Shown piece by piece: positions 1-7,399 of a stretch of 12,619 bases of DNA. Origin of the DNA: Alphaproteobacteria bacterium (GTDB lineage Bacteria; Pseudomonadota; Alphaproteobacteria; UBA6615); contig JAURLR010000137.1 in NCBI GenBank assembly GCA_030831135.1, positions 1 through 12,619 of the forward strand, read 5' to 3'. Below the pieces are notes generated by a model. That model was given only the letters and a program-made list of their open reading frames with translations. It was not told the origin of the DNA and searched no databases. Position numbers and translations under genes: made by a program. Within the stretch, counting starts at the first letter, position 1. Each line of letters starts with the position of its first letter.

Positions 1-6
1 CCGTCC

Positions 7-40
7 ACGTGGATGGCCGGATCAAGTCCGGCCATGACGA
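7..40 (+). repeat. Hairpin repeat, family 3 (ATG-GCCGGA type)
   Basis: Perfect 9-bp arms ATGGCCGGA (13-21) and TCCGGCCAT (27-35) enclose a 5-base loop. The hairpin is preceded by CACGTGG and followed by GACGA. A second well-preserved copy lies at 8136-8170, with the same outer bases but a swapped base pair in the stem, and a decayed copy lies at 7351-7382. Short palindromes of this kind are widespread between genes in alphaproteobacteria. No coding function is seen. Confidence 0.75.
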
Positions 41-85
41 TGAAGGGAAGGGCCTTAGCCTGAGGTTGGTGGGTTACTCTGCGAA

Positions 86-133
86 CCTCATCCTGAGGAG
101 CGCGCATCGCGCGCGTCTCGAAGGATGCTGAGG
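86..133 (+). repeat. Hairpin repeat, family 2 type I, downstream of lexA
   Basis: An imperfect palindrome with outer arms CCTCA/TGAGG and CATCCT/AGGATG and a GC-rich inner stem (GCGCGC-AT-CGCGCGC type). The same sequence, inverted, occurs at 7203-7249 and 7997-8043. The GTTACT..GCGAA stretch in front of it (74-85) matches the spacer of the paired units at 7.2 and 8.0 kb, so this is probably a unit whose partner hairpin has decayed. It lies 31 bp past the lexA stop and could act as a 3' hairpin for the lexA mRNA. No T-run supports a classical terminator. The rest of 1-163 shows no gene. Confidence 0.75.
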
Positions 134-163
134 CGGGCACCCGCTGATGGTATTCTCTATGGC

Positions 164-898
164 TTAATACTGGCGCAGCAATCCGACCAGTTCGCCCTGC
201 ACCGCAACCTGGTCTGGTCCGAAGATGCGGGTCTCATAGGCCGGGTTCTCGGCTTCCAGTGCGACCGAGTTGTTCCGCTTGCGCAGGCGCTTGAGGGTGA
301 CTTCCTGACCCTCGACCAGCGCCACGACAATCGAGCCGTTCTCGGCATTGTCCGTGCGGCGGATGACAACCGTATCGCCGTCGAGAATACCGGCATTGAT
401 CATCGAATCGCCCTCGACCTCCAGGCAGTAGAAATTGCCCTTGCCGAGCATCGATGGGGGAACCGCGATATGACGCGTCGGGTCGCTCAGGGCCTCGATC
501 GGCGTACCGGCAGCAATCTTGCCAAGGAACGGGACTTCCACATCGGAGGTGCCGAAAACCGGACCCGTGATCTCGGAGGGTGCCGTGATCAGTGTGGCGC
601 CGTTATCGCGGCCGCCCTCGATCACCTGCGGGGCGAAACGGTCGGGTTTCTCGACCGGGGCTAGCGTTGCACCAACGCCCGTATCCTCGGGCAGGCGCAG
701 CACTTCCAGCGCCCGGGCGCGGTGGGCGAGGCGGCGGATGAAGCCGCGTTCCTCAAGCCCCGAGATCAGGCGATGGATGCCCGACTTGGATTTGAGGCCG
801 AGCGCCTCCTTCATTTCGTCAAACGAGGGGGCGACACCGGTCGCGTTCAGGCGTTCATTGATGAAAATCAGTAGCTGGTGCTGTTTTCGGGTCAACAT
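164..898 (-). CDS. lexA: LexA, SOS-response repressor and self-cleaving protease
   Basis: LexA represses DNA-damage genes and cleaves itself when RecA filaments form on single-stranded DNA. The 244 residues are usual for an alphaproteobacterial LexA. The N-terminal winged helix-turn-helix (about 1-67) has the typical alphaproteobacterial pattern SFDEMKEAL, then SKSGIHRLI and [10 protein letters not shown] linker (about 68-120) leads to the S24-type peptidase domain. That domain shows the Ala130-Gly131 cleavage site ([11 protein letters not shown]), the catalytic serine in EGDSM (Ser165) and the catalytic lysine in VTLKRL (Lys203). The ATG is preceded by a GGGGGA ribosome site about 10 bases upstream, and MLTRKQ is the normal family start. 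It is transcribed from its own promoter, 143 bp after moeA, which carries LexA boxes and implies autoregulation. In many relatives comEC follows lexA; the short flank here shows only repeats. Confidence 0.97.
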   Translation of the reverse strand: MLTRKQHQLLIFINERLNATGVAPSFDEMKEALGLKSKSGIHRLISGLEERGFIRRLAHRARALEVLRLPEDTGVGATLAPVEKPDRFAPQVIEGGRDNGATLITAPSEITGPVFGTSDVEVPFLGKIAAGTPIEALSDPTRHIAVPPSMLGKGNFYCLEVEGDSMINAGILDGDTVVIRRTDNAENGSIVVALVEGQEVTLKRLRKRNNSVALEAENPAYETRIFGPDQVAVQGELVGLLRQY

Positions 899-914
899 GC
901 GACGAAAATCCCCC

Positions 915-929
915 GTTCGCGTTTAATTC
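915..929 (+). promoter_or_regulatory. Possible third LexA half-matched box
   Basis: GTTCGCGTTTAATTC (GTTC-N7-ATTC) matches seven of the eight fixed bases. It lies 17-31 bp upstream of the lexA ATG, inside the predicted leader. It could be a weak roadblock operator or a chance match. Confidence 0.25.
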
Positions 930-968
930 TGGGGTCCGCTCGTTCCTGCATGAATACCACAAGATATA

Positions 969-983
969 GAACAAACCGACAAC
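969..983 (-). promoter_or_regulatory. LexA operator 2 (one mismatch)
   Basis: The minus strand reads GTTGTCGGTTTGTTC: GTTG-N7-GTTC, seven of the eight fixed bases. It begins 10 bp from operator 1 towards lexA, just past the predicted transcript start. Its closeness to a perfect box suggests a second LexA binding position, but one mismatch leaves its affinity uncertain. Confidence 0.5.
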
Positions 984-993
984 ATTTACGCAT

Positions 994-1008
994 GTTCTAG
1001 AGATGTTC
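994..1008 (-). promoter_or_regulatory. LexA operator 1 (perfect GTTC-N7-GTTC)
   Basis: The plus strand reads GTTCTAGAGATGTTC, an exact match to the GTTC-N7-GTTC direct repeat known as the LexA target in alphaproteobacteria. It lies 96-110 bp upstream of the lexA start codon, on the predicted -10 element. Confidence 0.85.
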
Positions 1009-1022
1009 TTTTGAATCGTCAA
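994..1022 (-). promoter_or_regulatory. lexA promoter overlapped by an SOS box
   Basis: Read on the minus strand: a -35 element TTGACG (1022-1017), a 17-base spacer, and a -10 element TAGAAC (999-994). The perfect SOS box at 994-1008 covers the -10 and half of the spacer, so bound LexA would block RNA polymerase. The expected transcript start is near 987, giving a leader of roughly 90 bases before the lexA ATG. Seen in sequence; promoter activity is inferred. Confidence 0.65.
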
Positions 1023-1041
1023 CCAGAGTTGGTCGAACCCT

Positions 1042-2265
1042 TTAGATCCGTATGTGACTTCCATCCAGCCTCACGATCTCAATCGCATCCCCCGCCTTCG
1101 CGGCCGGTGCATGGGGTTCGCGGATCAGCAGGCAGTCGGCGGCCGCCAGTCGTGAGAACATCGAGCTGTCCTGTTTGGGGAAGGGACTCGCGATGAGTTT
1201 GCCGTCTGCGCGGGTGAGCGTGGCGCGGAGGTAATCTTCGCGGCTGTCGTTTTCGCCGAGATCGGCGCCCAGCGTGGCGGTCTCGCGCGTGGGTTCGGTT
1301 TCCCCGGTCCCGAGCATCTGTGCCAGCGCGGGTTTGAGGAACAGCATGCCACAGACCATCGAGGAGACCGGGTTGCCCGGGAAACCGAGCATCGGGACAT
1401 CGCCAAGCTGGCCGAACATCAGGGGTTTGCCCGGGCGCATGGCGATCTGCCAGAAATCGAGCTCGAGGCCGAGTTCGGCGAGTGCCTCCTGCACCAGATC
1501 ATGATCCCCCACCGAGGCGCCGCCGGTTGTCACCAGCATGTCGGTGCCACGTGCCTGTGCGGCGAGATCGCGGATGGTAGCGATGTCATCGACGGCAATC
1601 CCCAGCGTGATCGGCTCTCCACCAGCGGCCCGGATCAGGCCTTCCAGCGCAAAGGTGTTGGAGCTGACGATACTGGTGGGGCCGAGCGCCTCACCGGGCA
1701 GCTTGATCTCGTCGCCCGTGGCGAGCAGCGCGATGCGGGGTTTGCGCCGGACCTGCAGCCAGGGATGGTTCATGGCTGCGGCCAGCCCGATATCGCGTGC
1801 GCTGAGCACCGTTCCCGCCTTGAGCAGCACTTCCCCCTCGGCGAAATCCAGACCGGCCTTGCGGACGTAGCGCCCGGCGGATGAACTCTCCTTCACGGTG
1901 ACGGTATCTCCGTCGCGGTCGGTGTCTTCCTGAATGACGATGGCGTCGGCGCCCGCGGGCAGGGCGGCGCCGGTGAAGATACGCACGGCCTGTCCCGCCG
2001 CGAGTGTCCCGTCATGGAACCCGCCGGCCGGGACTTCTCCGACGATCTTGAGATCGGCCGGTACCGTTGCGACATCGGCAGCCCGCACGGCATAACCATC
2101 CATAGCTGAGACCGCCAGCGGCGGCTGGGTGACGCGTGAGGCGACGTCTTTGGCCAGAACCCGTCCATGGGCCTCGGGCAATGCCACCTGCTCACTCGCC
2201 ATGATTGGAAGACCGGCGAGGATACGCGCACGGGCTTCGGCGACGGGCATCAGGGGCTTGTTCAT
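1042..2265 (-). CDS. moeA: MoeA, molybdopterin molybdenumtransferase
   Basis: MoeA inserts molybdate into adenylylated molybdopterin, the last common step of molybdenum cofactor synthesis, in the cytoplasm. The length of 407 residues matches the family. Conserved blocks run in order: SAMDGYAVRA (53-62), IFTGAALPAGADAIV (96-110), the MPT-binding LLATGDE (180-186), TTGGASVGDHD (246-256), MRPGKPLMFG (276-285) and GFPGNPVSS (294-302). A C-terminal beta domain carries QDSSMFSRL (365-373). The ATG shares four bases (ATGA) with the stop of the preceding membrane-protein gene. A GAAGGGAAG ribosome site lies about 6 bases upstream. It is the last gene of the minus-strand block; lexA follows after 143 bp with its own promoter. 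No key motif is missing. Confidence 0.96.
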   Translation of the reverse strand: MNKPLMPVAEARARILAGLPIMASEQVALPEAHGRVLAKDVASRVTQPPLAVSAMDGYAVRAADVATVPADLKIVGEVPAGGFHDGTLAAGQAVRIFTGAALPAGADAIVIQEDTDRDGDTVTVKESSSAGRYVRKAGLDFAEGEVLLKAGTVLSARDIGLAAAMNHPWLQVRRKPRIALLATGDEIKLPGEALGPTSIVSSNTFALEGLIRAAGGEPITLGIAVDDIATIRDLAAQARGTDMLVTTGGASVGDHDLVQEALAELGLELDFWQIAMRPGKPLMFGQLGDVPMLGFPGNPVSSMVCGMLFLKPALAQMLGTGETEPTRETATLGADLGENDSREDYLRATLTRADGKLIASPFPKQDSSMFSRLAAADCLLIREPHAPAAKAGDAIEIVRLDGSHIRI

Positions 2266-2729
2266 CTGGGCTTCCCTTCGGTCGATTGGCTTTGCGCGAT
2301 CCGCGCGTGCGGACGGACGCCAATCATCCAGAAGACCAGCGTCGCCAGCGCTGCATAGCCGAAGGTGCCGACCGACAGCACCAGATTGGCAGCCATGCCA
2401 CCCCCGGCGATCCCCTCGCCAGCGCCGTCCGTCCAGAGGGTGATGTCGATCACCTTCCAGCAGATCAGGATCAGCACAAAGGGACCCAGATATCGGGTAT
2501 AGCCGAATTCGGCTCGGGCAATGCGTCCTCTTGCGAGCGGAATGCCCACAACCACGCTGACGGCGGCGATGATGATGTATAAGTTTTCAAGCCCGTTCGG
2601 GATGAACAGAACGCCCGGCGCGAGATTGAAAAAGCCCAGAACCGTGCGCGCCCATTCCACCAGCACAATCGCAGCCGGAGCGGCGAGCGCGCCGACAAGC
2701 AGCAGGATCAGGGCCGCGAGGTTACTCAT
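2262..2729 (-). CDS. Unknown small membrane protein between moaC and moeA
   Basis: I do not recognise this 155-residue protein. It has four likely membrane helices: about 4-26 ([20 protein letters not shown]), 48-66, 80-99 ([20 protein letters not shown]) and 113-137. A glycine-rich loop (102-112) precedes helix 4, and the C-terminal tail is polar. Positive residues after helix 2 ([10 protein letters not shown]) suggest that loop faces the cytoplasm. No cysteine pairs, metal ligands or enzyme motifs stand out. The start codon overlaps the moaC stop (ATGA) and the stop overlaps the moeA start (ATGA), so it is almost certainly co-translated with both. There is no clear Shine-Dalgarno, consistent with translational coupling. 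A link to molybdenum metabolism is inference from position only. Base use looks like its neighbours. Confidence 0.85.
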   Translation of the reverse strand: MSNLAALILLLVGALAAPAAIVLVEWARTVLGFFNLAPGVLFIPNGLENLYIIIAAVSVVVGIPLARGRIARAEFGYTRYLGPFVLILICWKVIDITLWTDGAGEGIAGGGMAANLVLSVGTFGYAALATLVFWMIGVRPHARIAQSQSTEGKPR

Positions 2730-3226
2730 TTCGCGTCGTAGGTCCCGGACTTGCCGCCGGCCTTGTGGAGCAGGCGGACATCGGTGATGCGGGTGCCGCG
2801 ATCAACGGCCTTCACCATGTCGTAGACGGTCAGGGCGGCGACGGTGGCCGCCGTCAGGGCTTCCATTTCCACGCCGGTCTTGCCGTCCACCCGGACGGTG
2901 GCCTCGATGTTCACGGCATTCGCCCCGTCATCGATGGAAAGTTCCACATCGGCCTTGTTGATCAGCAGCGGGTGACACAGCGGGATCAGCTCGGAGGTTT
3001 TCTTGGCACCCATGATTCCGGCGAGGCGCGCGACAGACAGTACGTCCCCTTTCTTGACCGCGCCTTCGCGGATCAGCGCGATGGTCTCGGCTTGCATGAT
3101 GACGGTGCAGCCGGCCGTTGCGGTGCGGCGGGTGACATCCTTGTCGGACACGTCGACCATGCGGGCGTTTCCGTCTGCATCGATATGGGTGAGCTTGTCG
3201 CCGCTGTCGCATTGCGTGGTGCTCAT
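2726..3226 (-). CDS. moaC: MoaC, cyclic pyranopterin monophosphate synthase
   Basis: MoaC works with the radical-SAM enzyme MoaA to make cyclic pyranopterin monophosphate, the first intermediate of molybdenum cofactor synthesis. The 166 residues fit the family (about 160). Visible motifs are [16 protein letters not shown] (23-38), [18 protein letters not shown] (70-87), [10 protein letters not shown] (118-127) and YDMVKAVDR (135-143), which holds the conserved Asp136 and Lys139; the usual KxGGKSG tail (155-161) is also present. An in-frame ATG at 3361 would add 45 residues, but these are the translation of the palindromic repeat at 3287-3365, so I start at 3226 (MSTTQC). It follows trpC after 153 bp and overlaps the next gene by ATGA. 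Confidence 0.95.
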   Translation of the reverse strand: MSTTQCDSGDKLTHIDADGNARMVDVSDKDVTRRTATAGCTVIMQAETIALIREGAVKKGDVLSVARLAGIMGAKKTSELIPLCHPLLINKADVELSIDDGANAVNIEATVRVDGKTGVEMEALTAATVAALTVYDMVKAVDRGTRITDVRLLHKAGGKSGTYDAK

Positions 3227-3286
3227 GTCTGGATCAATCCGTTTGTCGTGTTGGTGAAGGGCGCGCGCGGGACCTTCTGTCCACGT

Positions 3287-3365
3287 GTCATTGCGAGGCG
3301 CAGCGCGCCGACGCAATCCAGTCTCTCGGGTCCGCTCTGGATTGCTTCGCTTTGCTCGCAATGAC
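3287..3365. repeat. Palindromic repeat, family 1, between trpC and moaC
   Basis: A 79-bp palindrome with perfect terminal arms GTCATTGCGAG (3287-3297) and CTCGCAATGAC (3355-3365), and inner arms GCAATCCAG (3313-3321) and CTGGATTGC (3337-3345). A second whole copy lies at 7400-7473 and a half copy at 8197-8234. It fills half of the 153-bp gap within the trp-moa block. The transcript would fold into a long hairpin here, which might stabilise the upstream trp mRNA or reduce read-through into moaC (inference). It also creates a false N-terminal extension of moaC. Confidence 0.85.
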
Positions 3366-3379
3366 GGTGTGGCTTCATG

Positions 3380-4198
3380 TCAGGCGCTCGCTTTCAGGTT
3401 GGTTTCGCCCGGGGCCAGCAGGTCACGTACCGCACCGGCGATATCATCCTGACGCATCAGGGATTCTCCGATCAGGAAGCAGCGTGCGCCCACATGGGAC
3501 ATGCGGACCAGATCATCCGGGGTGAACAGCCCGCTCTCGCAAACCACGACGCGGTCAGCGGGAACACGCGGGGCAAGTTCCTCGGTGGTCGCCAGATCGA
3601 CTTCAAGCGTCTTGAGGTTGCGGTTGTTGATGCCGACGAGATCGGAATCCACATTCAGCGCCCGGTCGAGTTCCTCGCGGTTGTGGACCTCGACCAGCAC
3701 ATCCATGCCCCATTCGTGAGCGGCGGCTGCCAGCTCGGCGGCCTGGGCGTCTTCCAGCGCGGCCATGATCAGCAGGATGCAGTCGGCACCCAGCGCGCGG
3801 GCTTCGGTCACCTGATAGGTGTCGAGCATGAAATCCTTGCGGATCGCGGGGAGGGACACCGCGCTGCGGGCGGCGACGAGGTCGGCATCCTTGCCCTGAA
3901 AATACGGTGTGTCGGTCAGCACGGACATGCAGGCAGCACCACCAGCTTCATAAGCCCGCGCGATCATCGGCGGGTCGAAGTCTTCGCGGATCAGTCCCTT
4001 GCTGGGGCTGGCCTTCTTGACCTCGGCGATCAGGCCGAAACGACCGGCCGCCACGCGTTCGGACAGGGCGCGGGCAAAGCCACGGGTCGGGCCGGCATCC
4101 TTCGCGCGCGCTTCCAGTTCGGACAGCGCGGTCTTTGTCTTGCAAGCGGCGATATGTTCGCGCTTGTCATTGCAGATCCTGTCGAGAACATTGCTCAT
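3380..4198 (-). CDS. trpC: TrpC, indole-3-glycerol phosphate synthase
   Basis: TrpC closes the indole ring of indole-3-glycerol phosphate from CdRP, the fourth step of tryptophan synthesis. The 272 residues form a single TIM barrel. Catalytic and phosphate-binding motifs are in place: [10 protein letters not shown] (59-68; Glu59 and Lys61), [11 protein letters not shown] (116-126; Lys121), VEVH (Glu170), GINNRNL (189-195; Asn191), CESG (Glu221, Ser222) and FLIGESLM (241-248). There is no fused PRAI (TrpF) domain, so TrpF is encoded elsewhere. The start codon overlaps the trpD stop (ATGA). The stop lies 153 bp before moaC, with a palindromic repeat in between. Confidence 0.97.
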   Translation of the reverse strand: MSNVLDRICNDKREHIAACKTKTALSELEARAKDAGPTRGFARALSERVAAGRFGLIAEVKKASPSKGLIREDFDPPMIARAYEAGGAACMSVLTDTPYFQGKDADLVAARSAVSLPAIRKDFMLDTYQVTEARALGADCILLIMAALEDAQAAELAAAAHEWGMDVLVEVHNREELDRALNVDSDLVGINNRNLKTLEVDLATTEELAPRVPADRVVVCESGLFTPDDLVRMSHVGARCFLIGESLMRQDDIAGAVRDLLAPGETNLKASA

Positions 4199-5232
4199 GT
4201 GCTCGTGCCCCGGTTGGTAATTTCAACAAGCCGGGCCAGCGTCTGTTTGGCCGCCCCGGAATCAATCGTCTTCTGGGCGATTGCAACGCCGGATTTCAGA
4301 TCGTCGGTCCGGTCCGCGATCATCAGGGAGCCGGCGGCGGTCAGCACCACGCAGTCCCGGAAGGCGCTGGGTGTGCCATCGAGCAGGGCGTGCAGGGCCT
4401 TGGCGTTGAAGGCGGAATCCCCACCCTTGATGTCGGCGAGCGTCGAACGAGGCAGTCCGGCATCCTCGGGCGTGACCTCATAGGTCGTGACCTTGCCGTC
4501 CTTGAGCTCGGACACCCGTGCCGGGCCCGTGGTGGTCAGTTCGTCCGAACCGTCATGGGCGTGTACCACCCAGGCGCGTTCGAGGCCGAGATTGCCAAGT
4601 ACCTGTGCCAGAGGCTCGGTCCATTGCGGCGCGAAGACGCCGGTCATCTGGCGCTTCACCAGCGACGGATTGGAGAGCGGCCCGAGAATGTTGAAGATCG
4701 TCCGCGTGGCGAGTTCGACCCGTGGCCCGGCGACATTGCGCATGGCGCTGTGGTGGCGGGGGGCCATCATGAAACCGATATTGTTCTCCCAGAGGGATTC
4801 TCGGATCAGCGCGAAGTCGGCATCCACATTGATGCCGAGTGCGGTGAGCACGTCGGCGGCGCCGGTCTTGGAGCTGAGCGCGCGGTTGCCATGCTTGGCG
4901 ATGGGAACGCCGCAGGCCGCCGTCACGATGGCCGAGGCGGTCGAGATGTTCAGGGTGCCCTTGCCATCGCCGCCGGTGCCGACGATGTCCATTGCGCCGT
5001 CCGGGGCATCGATCCCGGTGACCTTGCTGCGCATGGTGCGCGCCGCACCGGTGATTTCGGCCACGGTTTCCCCGCGCAGGCGCAGCGCCATCAGGAAGGC
5101 CCCGATCTGGGCCGGGGTCGCGTTGCCCGACATGATGATCTCGAAGGCGGTCTCGGCTTCGGTCTCGTTCAGGGTCTCACCATCGGCGACGCGGGCGAGG
5201 AGCGGTTTGAGGTCATTCATGTCTGCGGTCAT
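4195..5232 (-). CDS. trpD: TrpD, anthranilate phosphoribosyltransferase
   Basis: TrpD transfers phosphoribose from PRPP to anthranilate, the second step of the pathway. The length of 345 residues is normal for the stand-alone enzyme. The glycine-rich PRPP loop [14 protein letters not shown] (85-98) is intact. So are [21 protein letters not shown] (113-133, anthranilate and PRPP contacts), [13 protein letters not shown] (177-189) and the metal-binding GSDEL (228-232). The first ATG (5232) overlaps the trpG stop (ATGA) and has GGGGAGA upstream. A second Met at residue 5 has no ribosome site of its own, so I keep the longer start. It also overlaps trpC by ATGA, which points to tight coupling of the three enzymes. 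Confidence 0.97.
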   Translation of the reverse strand: MTADMNDLKPLLARVADGETLNETEAETAFEIIMSGNATPAQIGAFLMALRLRGETVAEITGAARTMRSKVTGIDAPDGAMDIVGTGGDGKGTLNISTASAIVTAACGVPIAKHGNRALSSKTGAADVLTALGINVDADFALIRESLWENNIGFMMAPRHHSAMRNVAGPRVELATRTIFNILGPLSNPSLVKRQMTGVFAPQWTEPLAQVLGNLGLERAWVVHAHDGSDELTTTGPARVSELKDGKVTTYEVTPEDAGLPRSTLADIKGGDSAFNAKALHALLDGTPSAFRDCVVLTAAGSLMIADRTDDLKSGVAIAQKTIDSGAAKQTLARLVEITNRGTST

Positions 5233-5858
5233 AGCGCCATCATCTCCCCGGCGCGGGTGTCGTCGCCGTAATCGCTCGCGGCCTGACCGGTCGCGAGTTC
5301 AATAAAGTTTGCCAGCAAACCATGCCCGGCTTCGGTCGCGATGCTCTCGGGGTGGAACTGGACCCCGTGGATCGGAAATTCCTTGTGACTGATGCCCATG
5401 ATGACCTCATCCGAGGTGTGTGCCGTGATGTCGAAGCAATCGGGCAGGGTGTCCCGGTCGATGGCCAGCGAGTGATACCGGGTGGCCTCGAACGGATTGG
5501 ACAAGCCGCGGAACGGTCCCTGACCGGTATGCTGGACCCGGTCGACCTTGCCGTGCATCGGTTCGGGGGCGCGAATGATCTTGGCACCAAAAGCCTGACC
5601 AATGGTCTGGTGCCCCAGGCAGACACCGAGCAGCGGCATCCGGGTTTCGGCGGCGCGTTTGACGAGTTCGAGGCAGATGCCGGCATGATCGGGATCGGAT
5701 GGGCCGGGCGAGATCACGATCGCTTCGGGTTCGAGCGCAAAGGCGTCGTCCACGCTCAGGGTATCGTTGCGTCGCACGTCACAGGTCACCCCCAACTCGC
5801 CCAGGAAGTGGACGAGGTTGTAGGTAAAGCTGTCATAGTTGTCGATTAACAGAAACAT
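5229..5858 (-). CDS. trpG: TrpG, anthranilate synthase glutamine amidotransferase subunit
   Basis: A class I glutamine amidotransferase that supplies ammonia to TrpE for anthranilate synthesis. It opens with the typical LLIDNYDSFTYNLVHFLGELG. The oxyanion region ISPGPSDPDHAG (49-60), the nucleophile elbow GVCLGHQ (Cys80) and the triad residues in QFHPES (His169, Glu171) are all present. HSLAID (129-134) is also typical of TrpG/PabA. It is not fused to TrpE or TrpD, although trpE lies only 2.4 kb away on the same strand. PabA-like dual use is possible if no separate pabA exists. It is the first gene of the block; the start is chosen from the family N-terminus since the ribosome site is weak. 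Confidence 0.95.
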   Translation of the reverse strand: MFLLIDNYDSFTYNLVHFLGELGVTCDVRRNDTLSVDDAFALEPEAIVISPGPSDPDHAGICLELVKRAAETRMPLLGVCLGHQTIGQAFGAKIIRAPEPMHGKVDRVQHTGQGPFRGLSNPFEATRYHSLAIDRDTLPDCFDITAHTSDEVIMGISHKEFPIHGVQFHPESIATEAGHGLLANFIELATGQAASDYGDDTRAGEMMAL

Positions 5859-5927
5859 CCCAGCGGCTTACCTGATATGGCGGAGGTTGTGTCCCGACCG
5901 CGCAAGACCACGCAGAACGGCGCGTGA

Positions 5928-5955
5928 CTTATAACAGCGAAGTCAGACGCGGCAA
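5928..5955 (-). promoter_or_regulatory. Probable trpG-trpD-trpC promoter
   Basis: On the minus strand TTGCCG (5955-5950) and TATAAG (5933-5928) are separated by 16 bases. This is four and five of six matches to the sigma-70 consensus. Transcription would start near 5921, about 63 bases before trpG. The leader shows no short ORF with clustered Trp codons and no obvious attenuator, so regulation by attenuation is not supported by what I see. Confidence 0.4.
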
Positions 5956-6090
5956 AGATTCGTCATCGCGGCGACACCGGCATCAATCCATGCCCGTTCT
6001 GGAACGAAAACCCTGAGGCAGGCGTCTGTGCAGGACGGTTGCATGACCACGCGGTGATGTTTGATTCTGTCACAACCTTGCCCTGATCAC

Positions 6091-6106
6091 GTGGTTCACT
6101 GACCAC
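6091..6106. promoter_or_regulatory. Small inverted repeat upstream of the deacetylase gene
   Basis: GTGGT-TCACTG-ACCAC is a 5-bp-armed inverted repeat 24 bp before the 6130 start codon. TGACCAC also occurs at 6044-6050. It could be an operator, but arms this short may be chance. No convincing -35/-10 pair is visible for the plus-strand gene. Confidence 0.2.
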
Positions 6107-6129
6107 ATCGAAAGGATGTCCCGCCGGCC

Positions 6130-7173
6130 ATGGCCCGCAAACCCAAAAAGAAAACCGCGAAACCCCGCAAACGGGCCGCACCGTCCAAGGCCTCCGGGCA
6201 TGGGCGACTGGCCAAGGTTGCGCTGGGTGTTCTGGTGCTGGCCGCGCTGGTCGTGGCCGGGCTCATCGTTTTTGCCCCGGCCACGGACAAGCCCGTGCCA
6301 CGCGTCGCAACGGTGGCCGTGCCGCCCGCACCGCGACCACCGGCTGTTGTTCCCCCTGTGGTGCCGCAGCCCGGTCCTGCGCCGGATGTCGATATTTCAT
6401 CGGCCTTTCCGCCGCTTCCCGAAATGGCAGCACTGCCTGATCTACCGCCGCCGACCTGGATTCGAAATGCGGTGAAGGCGCTTGTTTCACCCGGTCAGCC
6501 GATGATCGCCGTGGTGATCGACGATATGGGGCTCGACAGGGCGCGCGCGCAGCAAACCGTCGATTTGCCTGGACCGCTCACTCTGGCCTATTTGGCCTAT
6601 GCCGATGATCTGGCCGGACAAACCCGTTCAGCGCGGGCCGCCGGCCATGAATTGCTGGTTCATGTGCCGATGGAGCCGGGCAGCGCGAGCACCGATCCCG
6701 GCCCCAACGCCCTGCTGACGACCCTGACACCTGTCGAGCTGGCCCGCCGGGTCGACTGGAATCTGTCCCAGTTCTCTGGTTTTGTGGGGATCAACAATCA
6801 TATGGGCAGCAAGGCGACCAGCGACCGGCCATCCATGGATGTGGTCATGGCAGCCCTGAAGCAGCGTGGCCTGCTGTTCCTCGACAGCCGGACCTCCGGT
6901 GCGACCGTGGCGCAGGATGTGGCCAGAGACGCGGGCATTCCGGCCTTGCGCCGGGATGTGTTCCTCGACCACGATCCGTCGCCTCTGGCTGTCCGGGCGG
7001 CTCTGTTGCAGGTAGAGAAGGTCGCACAGGAGCAGGGGTTCGCCATCGCCATCGGCCACCCCAAGGACGCGACCATCGCAGCCCTGTCGGAGTGGTTGCC
7101 TGATGTGCAGGCGCGCGGATTTGCGATCGTTCCCGTCAGTGCTATCCCGCGACAACGTGCAGGCATGATGTAG
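6130..7173 (+). CDS. Divergent polysaccharide deacetylase (YibQ/DUF610 family), membrane-anchored
   Basis: The C-terminal domain (about 122-340) belongs to the divergent polysaccharide deacetylase family. Family members are predicted to act on envelope polysaccharides or peptidoglycan; the exact substrate is not established. Motifs seen: AVVIDDMGLD (127-136), HVPMEP (178-183), GFVGINNHMGSKAT (217-230), FLDSRTS (250-256), DVFLDHD (276-282) and AIAIGHP (305-311). The N-terminus is a lysine/arginine-rich tail (1-30) followed by one membrane helix (about 29-49), then a proline-rich linker (53-110). This gives a cytoplasm-in, periplasm-out anchor. A start at 6130 fits the AAAGGA site 14 bases upstream. 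It is divergent from trpG and stands alone, unlike relatives I know of beside peptidoglycan-hydrolase activators. Confidence 0.88.
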   Translation: MARKPKKKTAKPRKRAAPSKASGHGRLAKVALGVLVLAALVVAGLIVFAPATDKPVPRVATVAVPPAPRPPAVVPPVVPQPGPAPDVDISSAFPPLPEMAALPDLPPPTWIRNAVKALVSPGQPMIAVVIDDMGLDRARAQQTVDLPGPLTLAYLAYADDLAGQTRSARAAGHELLVHVPMEPGSASTDPGPNALLTTLTPVELARRVDWNLSQFSGFVGINNHMGSKATSDRPSMDVVMAALKQRGLLFLDSRTSGATVAQDVARDAGIPALRRDVFLDHDPSPLAVRAALLQVEKVAQEQGFAIAIGHPKDATIAALSEWLPDVQARGFAIVPVSAIPRQRAGMM

Positions 7174-7202
7174 GCGCGGCTACGTCATGACCGGGCGCGT
7201 AT

Positions 7203-7316
7203 CTCAGCATCCTTCGAGACGCGCGCGATGCGCGCTCCTCAGGATGAGGGTCTGTGAGTTACTTCCATGAACCTCATCCTGAGAAGGGCCGGAGGCCCGT
7301 CTCGAAGGATGCTGGG
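7203..7316 (+). repeat. Head-to-head hairpin pair, family 2 types I and II
   Basis: An inverted type I hairpin (7203-7249, inner stem of CGCGC arms) is followed by a 22-base spacer and a forward type II hairpin (7272-7316, inner stem GGGCC-GGA-GGCCC). Outer arms of both are CATCCT and AGGATG, so the two units can also pair with each other over more than 100 bases. The same arrangement recurs at 7997-8109. Confidence 0.8.
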
Positions 7317-7350
7317 GTGGGCGCTAAGGCCTGACCATCGCAGCCCTGCA

Positions 7351-7382
7351 ACGTGGTTGGCCGGATCCAGTCCGTCCTTGAC
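7351..7382 (+). repeat. Decayed family 3 hairpin repeat
   Basis: ACGTGG..GGCCGGATCCAGTCCG keeps the order of the intact copies at 7-40 and 8136-8170, but its right arm reads TCCGTCC instead of TCCGGCC, so pairing is partly lost. Confidence 0.55.
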
Positions 7383-7399
7383 GTGGATAGAGGTTGTCT

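Noticed and set aside
3227..3286. Molybdenum cofactor riboswitch before moaC
   Set aside because: The 60 bases show no conserved multi-stem layout that I can recognise.
3377..5305. Long plus-strand open frames opposite trpC and trpD (up to 378 codons)
   Set aside because: They are antisense to two genes with complete catalytic motifs. Their products are low-complexity, with no recognisable family, as expected from GC-rich codon use.
5859..5921. trp attenuator or leader peptide before trpG
   Set aside because: The predicted leader has no short ORF with clustered Trp codons and no clear alternative hairpins.
5995..6006. CGTTC-TG-GAACG palindrome as a LexA or other operator
   Set aside because: Not the alphaproteobacterial GTTC-N7-GTTC arrangement, and the arms are only 5 bp.
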